Positions 9,617 to 17,637 of a stretch of DNA of 64,000 bases are shown piece by piece (positions within the stretch are counted from its first letter, which is position 1; every line of letters starts with the position of its first letter). Below the pieces are notes generated by a model that saw nothing but the letters and a program-made list of their open reading frames with translations, was not told the DNA's origin and did not search any database. The stretch comes from Acetobacter cibinongensis (GTDB lineage Bacteria; Pseudomonadota; Alphaproteobacteria; Acetobacterales; Acetobacteraceae). Made by a program: the position numbers and the translations under genes. The stretch is from positions 1 to 64,000 of the forward strand of contig NZ_BAMV01000011.1 of the NCBI RefSeq assembly GCF_000963925.1, read 5' to 3'.

Positions 9617-10648
9617 TTACTGTTGAACCTGCGTCTGGCTGCTCTCTACCAAGGCAACAGGTGGCCAGAATGCCTGCGCAATATCATTCTGAATGTGCGC
9701 TATCTGTGTCTGGATCCATTGCATATATTCATGCAGGCCACGAATGATCATGTCATCTGCGGTCTGGTCCTGAAGGGTGACGCGCAAATACGCCACACGC
9801 TCCTGAATAGGGCCACACAGGCGGCGGAGGCTGTTATGCCCTGCCAAGACGGATAAAGTGCTGTCGAACACTTCCAGACACACGGCCAGAGAGCGCGGAA
9901 AACCATCGTTTTTAAGCAGAAACCCCACAACATTTGCAGGGGTTGTGGCAATAGGTTGAATCCGCCAGAACGCATGATAGGCAGCGGCTGAACGCAGGAT
10001 GGAAGCCCACTGTGTACTATCAATTTCCGATCCTGCTTTTTCCCCTGTAGGAAGCAGCGTGTGGTAGCGAATGTCAATCAGGCGGGTAATCTGGTCACTG
10101 CGTTCCAACTGTTTGCCTAGCTGGTAAAATAGCCAGGCCTGATCCCGGTAGAGTGTGCCTTCTGTTACGCCGTAATGTGTCTGACAGTCCTGTTTTAGGC
10201 GGTTGCAAATACTGGAAAGGCTGTGCTGCCGAATATCTGAAAATTGCAGTTCCAGAACCCAGCGCGTGAACATGTTGAGGTGTGTCCACATCTCCGTTGA
10301 AATAAGGGGGCGCACGGCACGGGCATTTTCACGCATGGCATGCGCCATGGACTTGATGGAATTTGGATTGGCCATTTCCGTGACATAAAATGCCACCACG
10401 TTCGCTTCTGTCGCCTCTGTATGCAGAGCATAGAAGGGCGTTTCGTCAGAGTTGATCTGAATAATGGAATCCCACCCCGTCTGACCATCAGGGCCACGTA
10501 CGAAGCCTTCGGTAACTTCCAGAAGGCGGGCAAGGTTTTCAATACGCTCGCTATAACGGGCAAGCCACATCATGCCTTCTGCATACCGAGAGAGCAGATT
10601 GTTCAAACCGGGAAGCGTATGGGAAGACTGGACGGAAGTCTGCATCAT
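9617..10648 (-). CDS. Alpha-E domain protein (DUF403)
   Basis: This 343-residue helical protein belongs to the alpha-E (DUF403, COG2307) family. The diagnostic N-terminal motif LLSRYAEGMMWLARYSERIE is followed by ENLARLLEV. The start is the ATG at 10648, overlapping the upstream ATP-grasp stop codon as ATGA (a second ATG is adjacent at 10645). The longer frame reaches back into the upstream gene and adds non-conserved residues. The family has no demonstrated enzyme activity. It nearly always travels with the circularly permuted ATP-grasp protein and a transglutaminase-like protein, and comparative genomics has suggested a role in peptide synthesis or modification. Translational coupling to the ATP-grasp gene suggests the two proteins act together. 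Confidence 0.85.
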   Translation of the reverse strand: MMQTSVQSSHTLPGLNNLLSRYAEGMMWLARYSERIENLARLLEVTEGFVRGPDGQTGWDSIIQINSDETPFYALHTEATEANVVAFYVTEMANPNSIKSMAHAMRENARAVRPLISTEMWTHLNMFTRWVLELQFSDIRQHSLSSICNRLKQDCQTHYGVTEGTLYRDQAWLFYQLGKQLERSDQITRLIDIRYHTLLPTGEKAGSEIDSTQWASILRSAAAYHAFWRIQPIATTPANVVGFLLKNDGFPRSLAVCLEVFDSTLSVLAGHNSLRRLCGPIQERVAYLRVTLQDQTADDMIIRGLHEYMQWIQTQIAHIQNDIAQAFWPPVALVESSQTQVQQ

Positions 10649-12117
10649 GATGCGAGCACCCATGTATCTTTGGAACCGCCACCCTGTGACGAATTGACAA
10701 CCAGAGAGCCTTTGCGAAGGGCCACGCGGGATAATCCTCCGGGCAACACCCATGTCGAGCGGCCTGTCAGCGCGAAGGGGCGCAGGTCAACATGCCGTGC
10801 CTCAAGTCCATCCTCACAAAGTGTTGGGGAGACGGAGAGGTTGATGACAGGCTGACTGATATAATTTGCGGGGTTGGCGTGCAGCAGGCTTCTGAACTCA
10901 TCCAGTTCTGCCTGACTGGCGTGTGGGCCTATCAGAAGCCCGTAACCACCGGACTCACCAACAGGTTTAATGACCAGCTTGTGCATGTTGGCAAGCGTGT
11001 AAGCTAGCCCTTCAGGCTCCGCGCAGATATGGGTTTCAACACTGTCCAGAATAGGGTCTTCACCCAGATAATAGCGGATGATGCGCGGCATGTAGGCGTA
11101 AACTGCTTTGTCATCTGCAACGCCGGTGCCCAAGGCGTTTGCAAGGGTTACGTTGCCGCGCCTGTAGGCCTCAACAAGGCCCGGCACGCCCAACATGCTG
11201 TTAGGGTTGAAGACCAGCGGGTCTAGAAAATCATCGTTCAGGCGGCGGTAAATAGCGTGCACAGGCCTGAGGCCAGCAATGGTGCGCATATAAACACGGT
11301 GGTTTTCCACCGTCAGGTCTTTCCCTTCCACTAGGGGGACACCCATCTCCCGCGCCAGAAAAACATGCTCAAAATAGGCAGAGTTGTAGATGCCGGGTGA
11401 AAGCAGCACGACCTGTGGGTCCGTCACGCCCTCCGGCGCAACCTGGCACAGGCTTTCACGCAGCTTCTGACCGTAATCATCTACCGAGCGCAGCGGCAGG
11501 CCGGAGGCAAGGTCTGGCATCAGACGCAACATCATATGCCGGTTTTCAATAACGTAAGAGACGCCGGATGGTGTGCGGGCGTTGTCTTCCAACACAAGAA
11601 AGCGGCCACTCTGGTCGCGTATCAGGTCGGTGCCGTTAATATGGACATACACGCCCCCCGGCACCTTCAGGCCAACCATGGCCTGACAGTAATTGGGGTT
11701 GGTGAGCACAAGTTCAGAGGGCACAATACCATCACGCAGAATGGCGCGCTCATGGTAAATATCATGCAGAAACAGGTTCAGGGCTTTGACGCGCTGTTGC
11801 ACACCCCGTTCGACATGGTCCCACTCTTCCGCCGTGATCACGCGGGGTACGAGATCAAACGGTAGAATGCGGTCTATCGCCTTGCTGTCAGAATAGACGG
11901 TGAATGTAATGCCATGTCTGTCAAGCTGTGCTTCTGCTGCGGCAGCGCGGTGGCGCAGTTCAGTCAGGCTATACTGGTCCAGCCGTTTCTGAATATGTGC
12001 CAGACGCGGTGGCAAGGGGCCTGTGCGGTTGGTCAGTTCGCAAAAATAGTCAGGCACCTGATAGTCTTCAAAAAGGCTGGCTGCGGAAACAGGTGCCTGT
12101 ATTTGCGTGTTGGTCAT
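10645..12117 (-). CDS. Circularly permuted ATP-grasp protein (DUF404/DUF407)
   Basis: A 490-residue protein of the circularly permuted type-2 ATP-grasp family (COG2308). Recognisable blocks include the N-terminal RLDQYSLTELRHRAAAAEAQ region, DGIVPSELVLTNPNYC, the segment VVLLSPGIYNSAYFEH, and the nucleotide-binding block VIKPVGESGGYGLLIG. ATP-grasp enzymes form an amide or peptide bond through an acylphosphate. The substrate of this family is unknown. The ATG at 12117 has a clear ribosome binding site (GGGAGGCAGGG); the frame from 12171 adds unrelated residues. It is the first gene of a two-gene unit with the alpha-E gene and is divergent from a transglutaminase-like gene, the classic partner set. 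Confidence 0.88.
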   Translation of the reverse strand: MTNTQIQAPVSAASLFEDYQVPDYFCELTNRTGPLPPRLAHIQKRLDQYSLTELRHRAAAAEAQLDRHGITFTVYSDSKAIDRILPFDLVPRVITAEEWDHVERGVQQRVKALNLFLHDIYHERAILRDGIVPSELVLTNPNYCQAMVGLKVPGGVYVHINGTDLIRDQSGRFLVLEDNARTPSGVSYVIENRHMMLRLMPDLASGLPLRSVDDYGQKLRESLCQVAPEGVTDPQVVLLSPGIYNSAYFEHVFLAREMGVPLVEGKDLTVENHRVYMRTIAGLRPVHAIYRRLNDDFLDPLVFNPNSMLGVPGLVEAYRRGNVTLANALGTGVADDKAVYAYMPRIIRYYLGEDPILDSVETHICAEPEGLAYTLANMHKLVIKPVGESGGYGLLIGPHASQAELDEFRSLLHANPANYISQPVINLSVSPTLCEDGLEARHVDLRPFALTGRSTWVLPGGLSRVALRKGSLVVNSSQGGGSKDTWVLAS

Positions 12118-12404
12118 CCCTGCCTCCCGGTTTTTACTGAGAACGGCGCGGTAGAGAAAAGGTGCCATCACGACCCGCGGCGTTATCGTTACGATTGTTT
12201 ACTAACGGAGCAAGAATTCAGAGCTTTGCCAAGCGGCAAAATGGAAAATCGTTATTTTTTCGAAATTAAACCGCCGGAGGCTTCCTTATCGGCCTGCAAT
12301 GCTGTTAGCCTAGGTTCCGCATGCACAGAGCGCTGTGTCTGCACTAGAAAAGAACACACGCCACCCCGGCATGTTGGGGCTGAAAAAGGCTTTGGCACGA
12401 CACC
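12118..12404. promoter_or_regulatory. Divergent promoter region of the ATP-grasp module
   Basis: About 287 bases separate the divergent ATP-grasp and transglutaminase-like genes. I see no convincing coding frame; the frames across it run antisense into the flanking genes. No clear palindromic operator was recognised, but both halves of the module must be transcribed from here. Confidence 0.4.
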
Positions 12405-13307
12405 ATGAGTTCCTATGTCCGGCTGCATCATCATACACGGTATCGCTATGATCGACCGGTGATGCTTGGCCCGCAGACAATTCGGCTCCGGCCTGTTACG
12501 GCAGCGCTCTCTGCCGTGTCAGCTTACGCGTTACGGGTTGCGCCACCTTATTCTGCACAGACATGGCACCATGATGGTTACGGCAACATGGTTGCTCAGG
12601 TTGTGTTTGACCAGAAGGTGACGTTTTTTGACATTACAGTTGAACTGCAAACCGACCTTACCCCAAGGGACCCGCTGAATTTTGTTGTGCAGGAGGAGGC
12701 CCTGCATTGGATGCATCGGCCCGTACAGGAGCCGGGGTTTATCCAGCCATTTTACGGCCTTGAAGAGCGTGAGCAGGCGTTGAAGCCTTATTTTGCGCCT
12801 GTTCAAACCGGGCCACAGCTTCAAAAATTCCTGCAAAGCTGGACAGCGCAGGCCCCTACGGAAACGGTTGCCATGCTCATAGCACTTAACCGGGCGTTGG
12901 CTGCTCGTATCCGGTATCAGGTCAGGCTTGTGCCCGGGGTGTGGAGTGCTGAAGAAACATTGGAGCGTGAGACAGGGTCTTGCCGGGACAGCGCATGGCT
13001 TCTGGTCGCGCTGCTGCGGGAACTGGGATTTGCGGCGCGTTTTGTCTCCGGCTATCTCATCCAGTCCTGCATGAATGGGGAAGGTGTGGAGGCTTTGACC
13101 TGTGACCTTCATGCCTGGGCTGAAGCCTATTTGCCCGGTGCGGGGTGGATTGGTTTTGACACGACCTCCGGCTTGTTGACCGCACAGGCGCATGTTGGGT
13201 TGGCAGCAACCGTGATGCCGGAGGAGGCAGCCCCTGTCTCCGGCCTGCTGGATGCATGTCAGGCAGAGATGGATGTGACAATGCAGGCCCAACGCCTGTT
13301 TGCCTAA
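12405..13307 (+). CDS. Transglutaminase-like cysteine protease-fold protein
   Basis: The protein has 300 residues. An N-terminal beta-rich domain begins with the family signature HHHTRYRYDRPVMLGPQTIR. The transglutaminase-like domain has Cys193 in ETGSCRDSA, His236 in DLHAWAEAY and Asp252 in GFDTTSG, forming a complete catalytic triad. No signal peptide is evident, so it is probably cytoplasmic. Members associated with alpha-E and ATP-grasp genes are thought to act as peptidases or amide-bond transferases on the ligase product. It is divergent from those two genes and lies 65 bases before a zinc peptidase gene on the same strand. The intact triad argues for activity; the substrate is unknown. 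Confidence 0.87.
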   Translation: MSSYVRLHHHTRYRYDRPVMLGPQTIRLRPVTAALSAVSAYALRVAPPYSAQTWHHDGYGNMVAQVVFDQKVTFFDITVELQTDLTPRDPLNFVVQEEALHWMHRPVQEPGFIQPFYGLEEREQALKPYFAPVQTGPQLQKFLQSWTAQAPTETVAMLIALNRALAARIRYQVRLVPGVWSAEETLERETGSCRDSAWLLVALLRELGFAARFVSGYLIQSCMNGEGVEALTCDLHAWAEAYLPGAGWIGFDTTSGLLTAQAHVGLAATVMPEEAAPVSGLLDACQAEMDVTMQAQRLFA

Positions 13308-13372
13308 GCCCGTCATACACGACTAGAGTTGGGACTCGATACCTGACTTGATGCCATGAAAAGAGCGCACAT

Positions 13373-14455
13373 ATGCGGATATTTACCTGCCAGTCCTGCC
13401 AGCAGGTTGTGTTTTTTGAAAACACCTCATGTGAGCGCTGCCACCATACATTAGGATATCTGCCGGGGCTGTTTTCCCTAACGGCTCTGGAGCCGCTGGA
13501 TAACGGATTGTGGCGGCCCCTGGAGCGCACGGTGCGCCGTGCGGAGGTGGCATTTTGCGCCAACCATGCCCACGATGTGTGTAACTGGCTAACCGCCCCC
13601 AATGCGGATGGTTCAGCAGGCTTTTGCCTAGCCTGCCGGTTTAACCGCACAATCCCCAACCTTGCGATACCAGATAATCTGGAGCGCTGGCGCAAGCTGG
13701 AAGTAGCCAAGCACAGGTTGTTCTACACGCTACAGCGGCTCAAGCTACCCATCAAAACCCGGCGGGAAGATCCCGAGAACGGGCTGGTATTTGATTTTCT
13801 GGATGACGCACCAGATGGGTCAGCACCCGTTTTGACCGGGCATAACAACGGTATCATCACCATTGCCGTCAAGGAGGCGGATGATGAGCGCCGAGAGCGG
13901 ATGCGCGTTGAAATGGGGGAATATTACCGGACCCTGTTGGGGCATTTCCGCCATGAAATAGGGCACTATTACTGGAATATTCTGGTGCGGGATGGGGGGC
14001 GGCTGGAGGCTTGCCGTGCCGTTTTTGGCGATGACCGGCAGGATTATCAGGAGGCGCTGGAGCGCTACTATGCCGCTCCACCGCCGGAGGGGTGGCGAGA
14101 CCACCATGTCAGTGTTTATGCGACCTCTCACCCATGGGAAGATTTTGCAGAAACATGGGCGCATTACCTGCATATCGTCTCAACGCTGGAGACCGCATGG
14201 GCCCATGGTGTGACCATTAGCCCAGATTTTGTGGATGGCCCGACAGTCTGGCCCCAGCGGCAGACAAACCCTTATACTGAGGCCTCGTTTGATGAAATCA
14301 TTCAGGCGTGGCTCCCGCTGACATATGCGGTGAACAGCCTGAACCGCTCTATGGGCCTGCCAGACTTTTACCCGTTTGTGCTGACACAGGGGGTCATGGA
14401 TAAGCTGACTTACATTCATACCCTGATCCGGGAAGTGCAGGCCTTACGGTTTTAG
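13373..14455 (+). CDS. Zinc-ribbon zinc metallopeptidase (HExxH)
   Basis: A 360-residue protein with two zinc-ribbon-like cysteine clusters at the N terminus: Cys6, Cys9, Cys20, Cys23, and then Cys62, Cys70, Cys85, Cys88. A metalloprotease motif HEIGH follows at residues 194-198 (HFRHEIGHYYW). A downstream acidic helix (WEDFAETWAHYLH) could supply the third zinc ligand. It matches the putative zinc-binding peptidase family PF15887 (formerly DUF2248). There is no signal peptide. It follows the transglutaminase-like gene by 65 bases on the same strand, so a peptide-cleaving partner role is attractive, though this is an inference from position. The end converges with a lytic transglycosylase gene 13 bases away. 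Confidence 0.84.
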   Translation: MRIFTCQSCQQVVFFENTSCERCHHTLGYLPGLFSLTALEPLDNGLWRPLERTVRRAEVAFCANHAHDVCNWLTAPNADGSAGFCLACRFNRTIPNLAIPDNLERWRKLEVAKHRLFYTLQRLKLPIKTRREDPENGLVFDFLDDAPDGSAPVLTGHNNGIITIAVKEADDERRERMRVEMGEYYRTLLGHFRHEIGHYYWNILVRDGGRLEACRAVFGDDRQDYQEALERYYAAPPPEGWRDHHVSVYATSHPWEDFAETWAHYLHIVSTLETAWAHGVTISPDFVDGPTVWPQRQTNPYTEASFDEIIQAWLPLTYAVNSLNRSMGLPDFYPFVLTQGVMDKLTYIHTLIREVQALRF

Positions 14456-14460
14456 AGGGG

Positions 14461-14483
14461 CGGCTGACCTAATGGATCAGCCG
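14461..14483. terminator. Hairpin between convergent genes
   Basis: CGGCTGA and TCAGCCG form a 7-bp stem spanning the stop codon of the minus-strand transglycosylase gene. No T run is present, so it is only a possible shared transcript end. Confidence 0.3.
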
Positions 14484-16409
14484 GGGGTTCAGGGTGTGGG
14501 TCATGGCCTTTTCATCCGCAAAGTCCGGCCATTCGTTACGGGCCAAGGTGGAGAGGGATGGTGTTGGCAGCTTGAGTTTGCCTGCATAGATCCACAGATA
14601 GGACAGGGCACGATGCACATAATCCCGGGTTTCTGTGTTGGGCAGAAGCTCCATAAACAAGAGCGGGTCGTCTGACAGGGCGGCCTCTTTTTCCCAGCGT
14701 GCCAGAGCACTTGGGCCAGCATTATAACTTGCCAGAAGCCGGATCATGTCTCCACCGCGCACGGACAGGTGGGAGTTAATGCGGGTGCGCTCGGCCAGAT
14801 ATTGCACATAGCGCTGCCCGATTTCCAGATTGAGGCTGGGGTCGTGCAGGCTGTTGGCAGCGTTTTCAAAACGGCGCGTCACATTGGCCGGGGAGTCGCT
14901 AATTACAAAGTCAGCTGTCAGAGGGCGTAGCTGCATCAGCCCGTGTGCCCCAGCGCTCGAGACCGCCTTGGGGTCGAAGTTCGATTCAAGCCGGGTGAGG
15001 GCGTAAACCAGAGCCGGGTCCATGGTGAAGCCATGCCGTGGGCGGAGCAGGGGTAAGGGCATGTCATCATGCGCCTGCCCGTGGGCTTCATGGGTTGCCA
15101 GAGCATCGGACATCTCGGCGGCAACATCGTGTAGGCCAGCGCTTTCCGCTACAAGCTGAAAGGAGCGTGCCAGTGTGACGTCCCGCAGGTCCGGCCATGC
15201 ACGGCGGATAGCGTTTTCGGCTCGTTCCTGCTCTCCCACCTGAAGCAGGGCAAAAACACGATGTCCAACCTCTGTTGCTCCAACAGCTTCAATATCAATT
15301 TCCGTCAGCACGGGTGCGGAAGGGGTGGAGGAGGGGGCTTCCAGCGGTGCAAAGTTGATCTTGTGCGACGGCTCTTTGCCATGCCCATCCTTGGCAGGAT
15401 GGTTCATGTGTGCCGCCAGAATACCGTAAAAGGTATTGGGGAAGGCCTCTGCATGTTGGAGCCATAGATGGCGCGTGCGGTCGCGTCCCATTTTGTCATG
15501 CGCACGGGCTGCCCAGAAGGCGCATGCGGCGCGCAGATCCTGGGTTGCGTTTCTTGCGTGAGAGGCTTTTTCAAAGAAAGGAGCCGCTTGGGCGTAACGC
15601 TCCTGCTGCCATAGAGCCAGCCCAGCAATAAATCCTGCCAGCGCATTTGTCCCGTGAGCATGGTCTACCCCGGAGCGTGCAATATCCAGTGCAAAATCCG
15701 TCTCACCCATGCTGAGCATGGCCTGCGCCGTTTCTGCCTGTAACTGCGCTGCGTATGCAGGCGTTATACCGGGTGTGGCTGCAATGAGCTTGAGCGCACT
15801 GCGTACACCCTTAAGGCCCCACGTGGTCCGCTCCCGCAGGGTTTTGTCCAGCAACGGGTTGCGCGTGAACTCGTGCGTGAGCGGGTTTTCGGGAATGGTA
15901 GGGTGGTTTGGGGCCAGTCGCTCGCCGGTTGGAGCCGGTGGCAGAGGGCCTCCCCGCTGTGGCAGGGCGGCAAGACGGGCCCAGATGGTCGCGGCATCTG
16001 CGTAGGATGAATAGTTTTTCAGCCACGCCCGTAGCTCTGTGGCACCCGGATGGTAGGCGGGGTTGAGGTAACGGTCTGCCTCTATCTCGCCCAGCAGGGT
16101 GGCATCTGTCAGGCGGGTGCTGCTGCTAATGGCTTCTGCAAAGGCGCCCTGTCGTTGCAGGCGGAAGATGGCCTTGATCTGGGTGCTGACTTCGGGCGGC
16201 AGCGGTTTGGGTAAGGGAATGTCATCCCCGTCCGGAAAGGCCTGTCTAGGCAGAACCATCGCCAGCTCTTCGCTGTGCGTGTCCTGCCCGGATTCAGGCG
16301 GCTTGGCGTGGGCTCGCGTCGTTACGACGGTTGCGCTAGCCAACAAAGCTGCTCCAGCCAAAAAGGCCTTCGCCGCGATCTGATGAGATATGTGACCTAT
16401 CGCTCGCAT
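14469..16409 (-). CDS. Soluble lytic murein transglycosylase (Slt family)
   Basis: A 646-residue periplasmic enzyme. The N terminus has a hydrophobic signal-like stretch (AFLAGAALLASATVV, cleavage probably near AHA). Residues of about 75-440 form an alpha-helical superhelix of tetratricopeptide-like units (for example FAEAISSSTRLTDATL, ERYAQAAPFFEKA). The C-terminal SLT domain carries the catalytic Glu475 in LTRLESNFDP, followed by AVSSAGAHGLMQL and the ASYNAGPSALARW motif. It cleaves peptidoglycan glycan strands non-hydrolytically to 1,6-anhydromuropeptides. The size and two-part layout match Slt70-like enzymes. It is transcribed from its own start; the 208-base gap upstream (16410-16617) is AT-rich and has no gene I can support. 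Confidence 0.9.
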   Translation of the reverse strand: MRAIGHISHQIAAKAFLAGAALLASATVVTTRAHAKPPESGQDTHSEELAMVLPRQAFPDGDDIPLPKPLPPEVSTQIKAIFRLQRQGAFAEAISSSTRLTDATLLGEIEADRYLNPAYHPGATELRAWLKNYSSYADAATIWARLAALPQRGGPLPPAPTGERLAPNHPTIPENPLTHEFTRNPLLDKTLRERTTWGLKGVRSALKLIAATPGITPAYAAQLQAETAQAMLSMGETDFALDIARSGVDHAHGTNALAGFIAGLALWQQERYAQAAPFFEKASHARNATQDLRAACAFWAARAHDKMGRDRTRHLWLQHAEAFPNTFYGILAAHMNHPAKDGHGKEPSHKINFAPLEAPSSTPSAPVLTEIDIEAVGATEVGHRVFALLQVGEQERAENAIRRAWPDLRDVTLARSFQLVAESAGLHDVAAEMSDALATHEAHGQAHDDMPLPLLRPRHGFTMDPALVYALTRLESNFDPKAVSSAGAHGLMQLRPLTADFVISDSPANVTRRFENAANSLHDPSLNLEIGQRYVQYLAERTRINSHLSVRGGDMIRLLASYNAGPSALARWEKEAALSDDPLLFMELLPNTETRDYVHRALSYLWIYAGKLKLPTPSLSTLARNEWPDFADEKAMTHTLNPRLIH

Positions 16410-16617
16410 GGCTGGCGGGGTCTATGAGGTTCTGCGGCAAAAAGCAAGTTTGCCTTTTTCTAATGATAAAAAAGCAGGCGTCAGAACACGCAGAGAGAAA
16501 GAGGGATGGCCTGATGGATAAAGAGAGGAACTATTTAGAAAATTAAGGAAAATATTTTGTTTGCCATTTGTGATTATTCTTCACACGGCATAAAATTCCT
16601 TAGTTTTTCCATGCGTT

Positions 16618-17487
16618 TCAACCGTTTTGCTGTAGCGTTTGTGCAACAAGCAAAAGTGGATGCCAGATGTCTTTGCGTGCGGTCGGGCTGGTCTGGAGTT
16701 GCATCGGGTGACGTATGGCCAGAGCCGGAACCGGTGCGGCCAGACCCGTAATGGGAATGGGGTGCCAGACATGCCGTGCCATCTGTGTGTGCGAGTCTGT
16801 CAGAAGGCGGCCTGGCAGGCGGCCGCACAGCAAAAGGCGCTGGGGCGCAAGCAGGCTGATTGCGCGCTCAAGAAAGGGGCGACAAATCCGCAGTTCCGTC
16901 TCAGCAGGAGGACGCCCGCCGGGGGGACGCCAGGGAATCGCCGTGGCCAGCAGAAGGTTTTCACGCTTCAGGCCGATAGGGCTAAGCATCTGGTTCAGCA
17001 ACTCACCCCCAAGGCCAGAGAACACATGCCCACTGCGGTCTTCATCCGCATCTGGCGCTTCACCAATGATCATCAGGGGGGCCCCATGCGGTCCCTGGGG
17101 GAAGAGGGTGTGCATAGCTGTCGTGTGGAGTGAGCAGGCCTCGAAAGCCTCCATGGCTTTGCGGAGGGCTTCAAGGCTTGTGGCGGCGGATGCCACAGCG
17201 TGGGCCTGTTCTACGCTTGCCGCAGGCAGGGGAGGCGCTGCCGTACTGGGTGTTTTGGCTGCACGCGGAGGGGCCGCAGGTGCGGCGGCTGGCGCGCCGG
17301 GCGGCATGTAGGATGTAGCAGAAGCTCCAGCCGCGCGGGCGGGTGCAGGAGGCGTCTGCTGTGCGGGGCGTGCGCCGGGAAGGGGCGTGAGATAGGCCAG
17401 ACGCTGGTCCAGCGCCTGATCGCCCACCGCACAATCTACGCCCCAGTCACTATAAAGCTGGAGGAGAGCAAGCGCGCCGTCCATCAT
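16618..17487 (-). CDS. Uracil-DNA glycosylase (family 4/5-like)
   Basis: A 289-residue glycosylase that removes uracil from DNA. A Pro/Ala-rich N-terminal linker (about residues 35-85) precedes the catalytic domain. Motif A is IIGEAPDADEDRSG and the second motif is IRHPMQLQTSP. The Fe-S region keeps Cys in EACSLHTTAMHTLFPQG and in ICRPFLERAI. The expected first Cys of the CxxC pair is replaced by Phe (AFEACSL), so cluster ligation may differ from family-4 enzymes. The start at 17487 overlaps the stop codon of a 24-codon upstream frame. The gene is divergent from the TPR/ispE pair. The 5' boundary is moderately certain, since two adjacent ATG codons are possible. Confidence 0.86.
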   Translation of the reverse strand: MMDGALALLQLYSDWGVDCAVGDQALDQRLAYLTPLPGARPAQQTPPAPARAAGASATSYMPPGAPAAAPAAPPRAAKTPSTAAPPLPAASVEQAHAVASAATSLEALRKAMEAFEACSLHTTAMHTLFPQGPHGAPLMIIGEAPDADEDRSGHVFSGLGGELLNQMLSPIGLKRENLLLATAIPWRPPGGRPPAETELRICRPFLERAISLLAPQRLLLCGRLPGRLLTDSHTQMARHVWHPIPITGLAAPVPALAIRHPMQLQTSPTARKDIWHPLLLVAQTLQQNG

Positions 17488-17558
17488 GCTGGCCTTGTGA
17501 CGCGGCGTGCGGTTTGGCGCTTGGCTGCGGGCAGGGTAGAGATGTATCCGCCGTTCAT
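17484..17558 (-). CDS. Possible 24-residue leader peptide coupled to the uracil-DNA glycosylase gene
   Basis: A short frame starts at an ATG at 17558, five or so bases after a GGGGAG ribosome binding site. It encodes a basic 24-residue peptide (MNGGYISTLPAAKRQTARR and five more) and stops at a TGA overlapping the ATG of the glycosylase gene. The overlap and ribosome binding site suggest translational coupling. No homologue is recognised and it could be chance. It is too short for ordinary gene finders. Confidence 0.3.
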   Translation of the reverse strand: MNGGYISTLPAAKRQTARRVTRPA

Positions 17559-17637
17559 GTCATTCTCCCCAGTCGTTACCGGAGCGGGACGGGCCTGAGT
17601 GGTTTTTAGGCCTTCGTTGCTCCTGGATAGGGTCATT

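Noticed and set aside
12531..13316. 261-codon antisense frame across the transglutaminase-like gene
   Set aside because: The plus strand encodes a complete catalytic triad; the minus frame has no domain and repeated Cys/His/Gln typical of a shadow.
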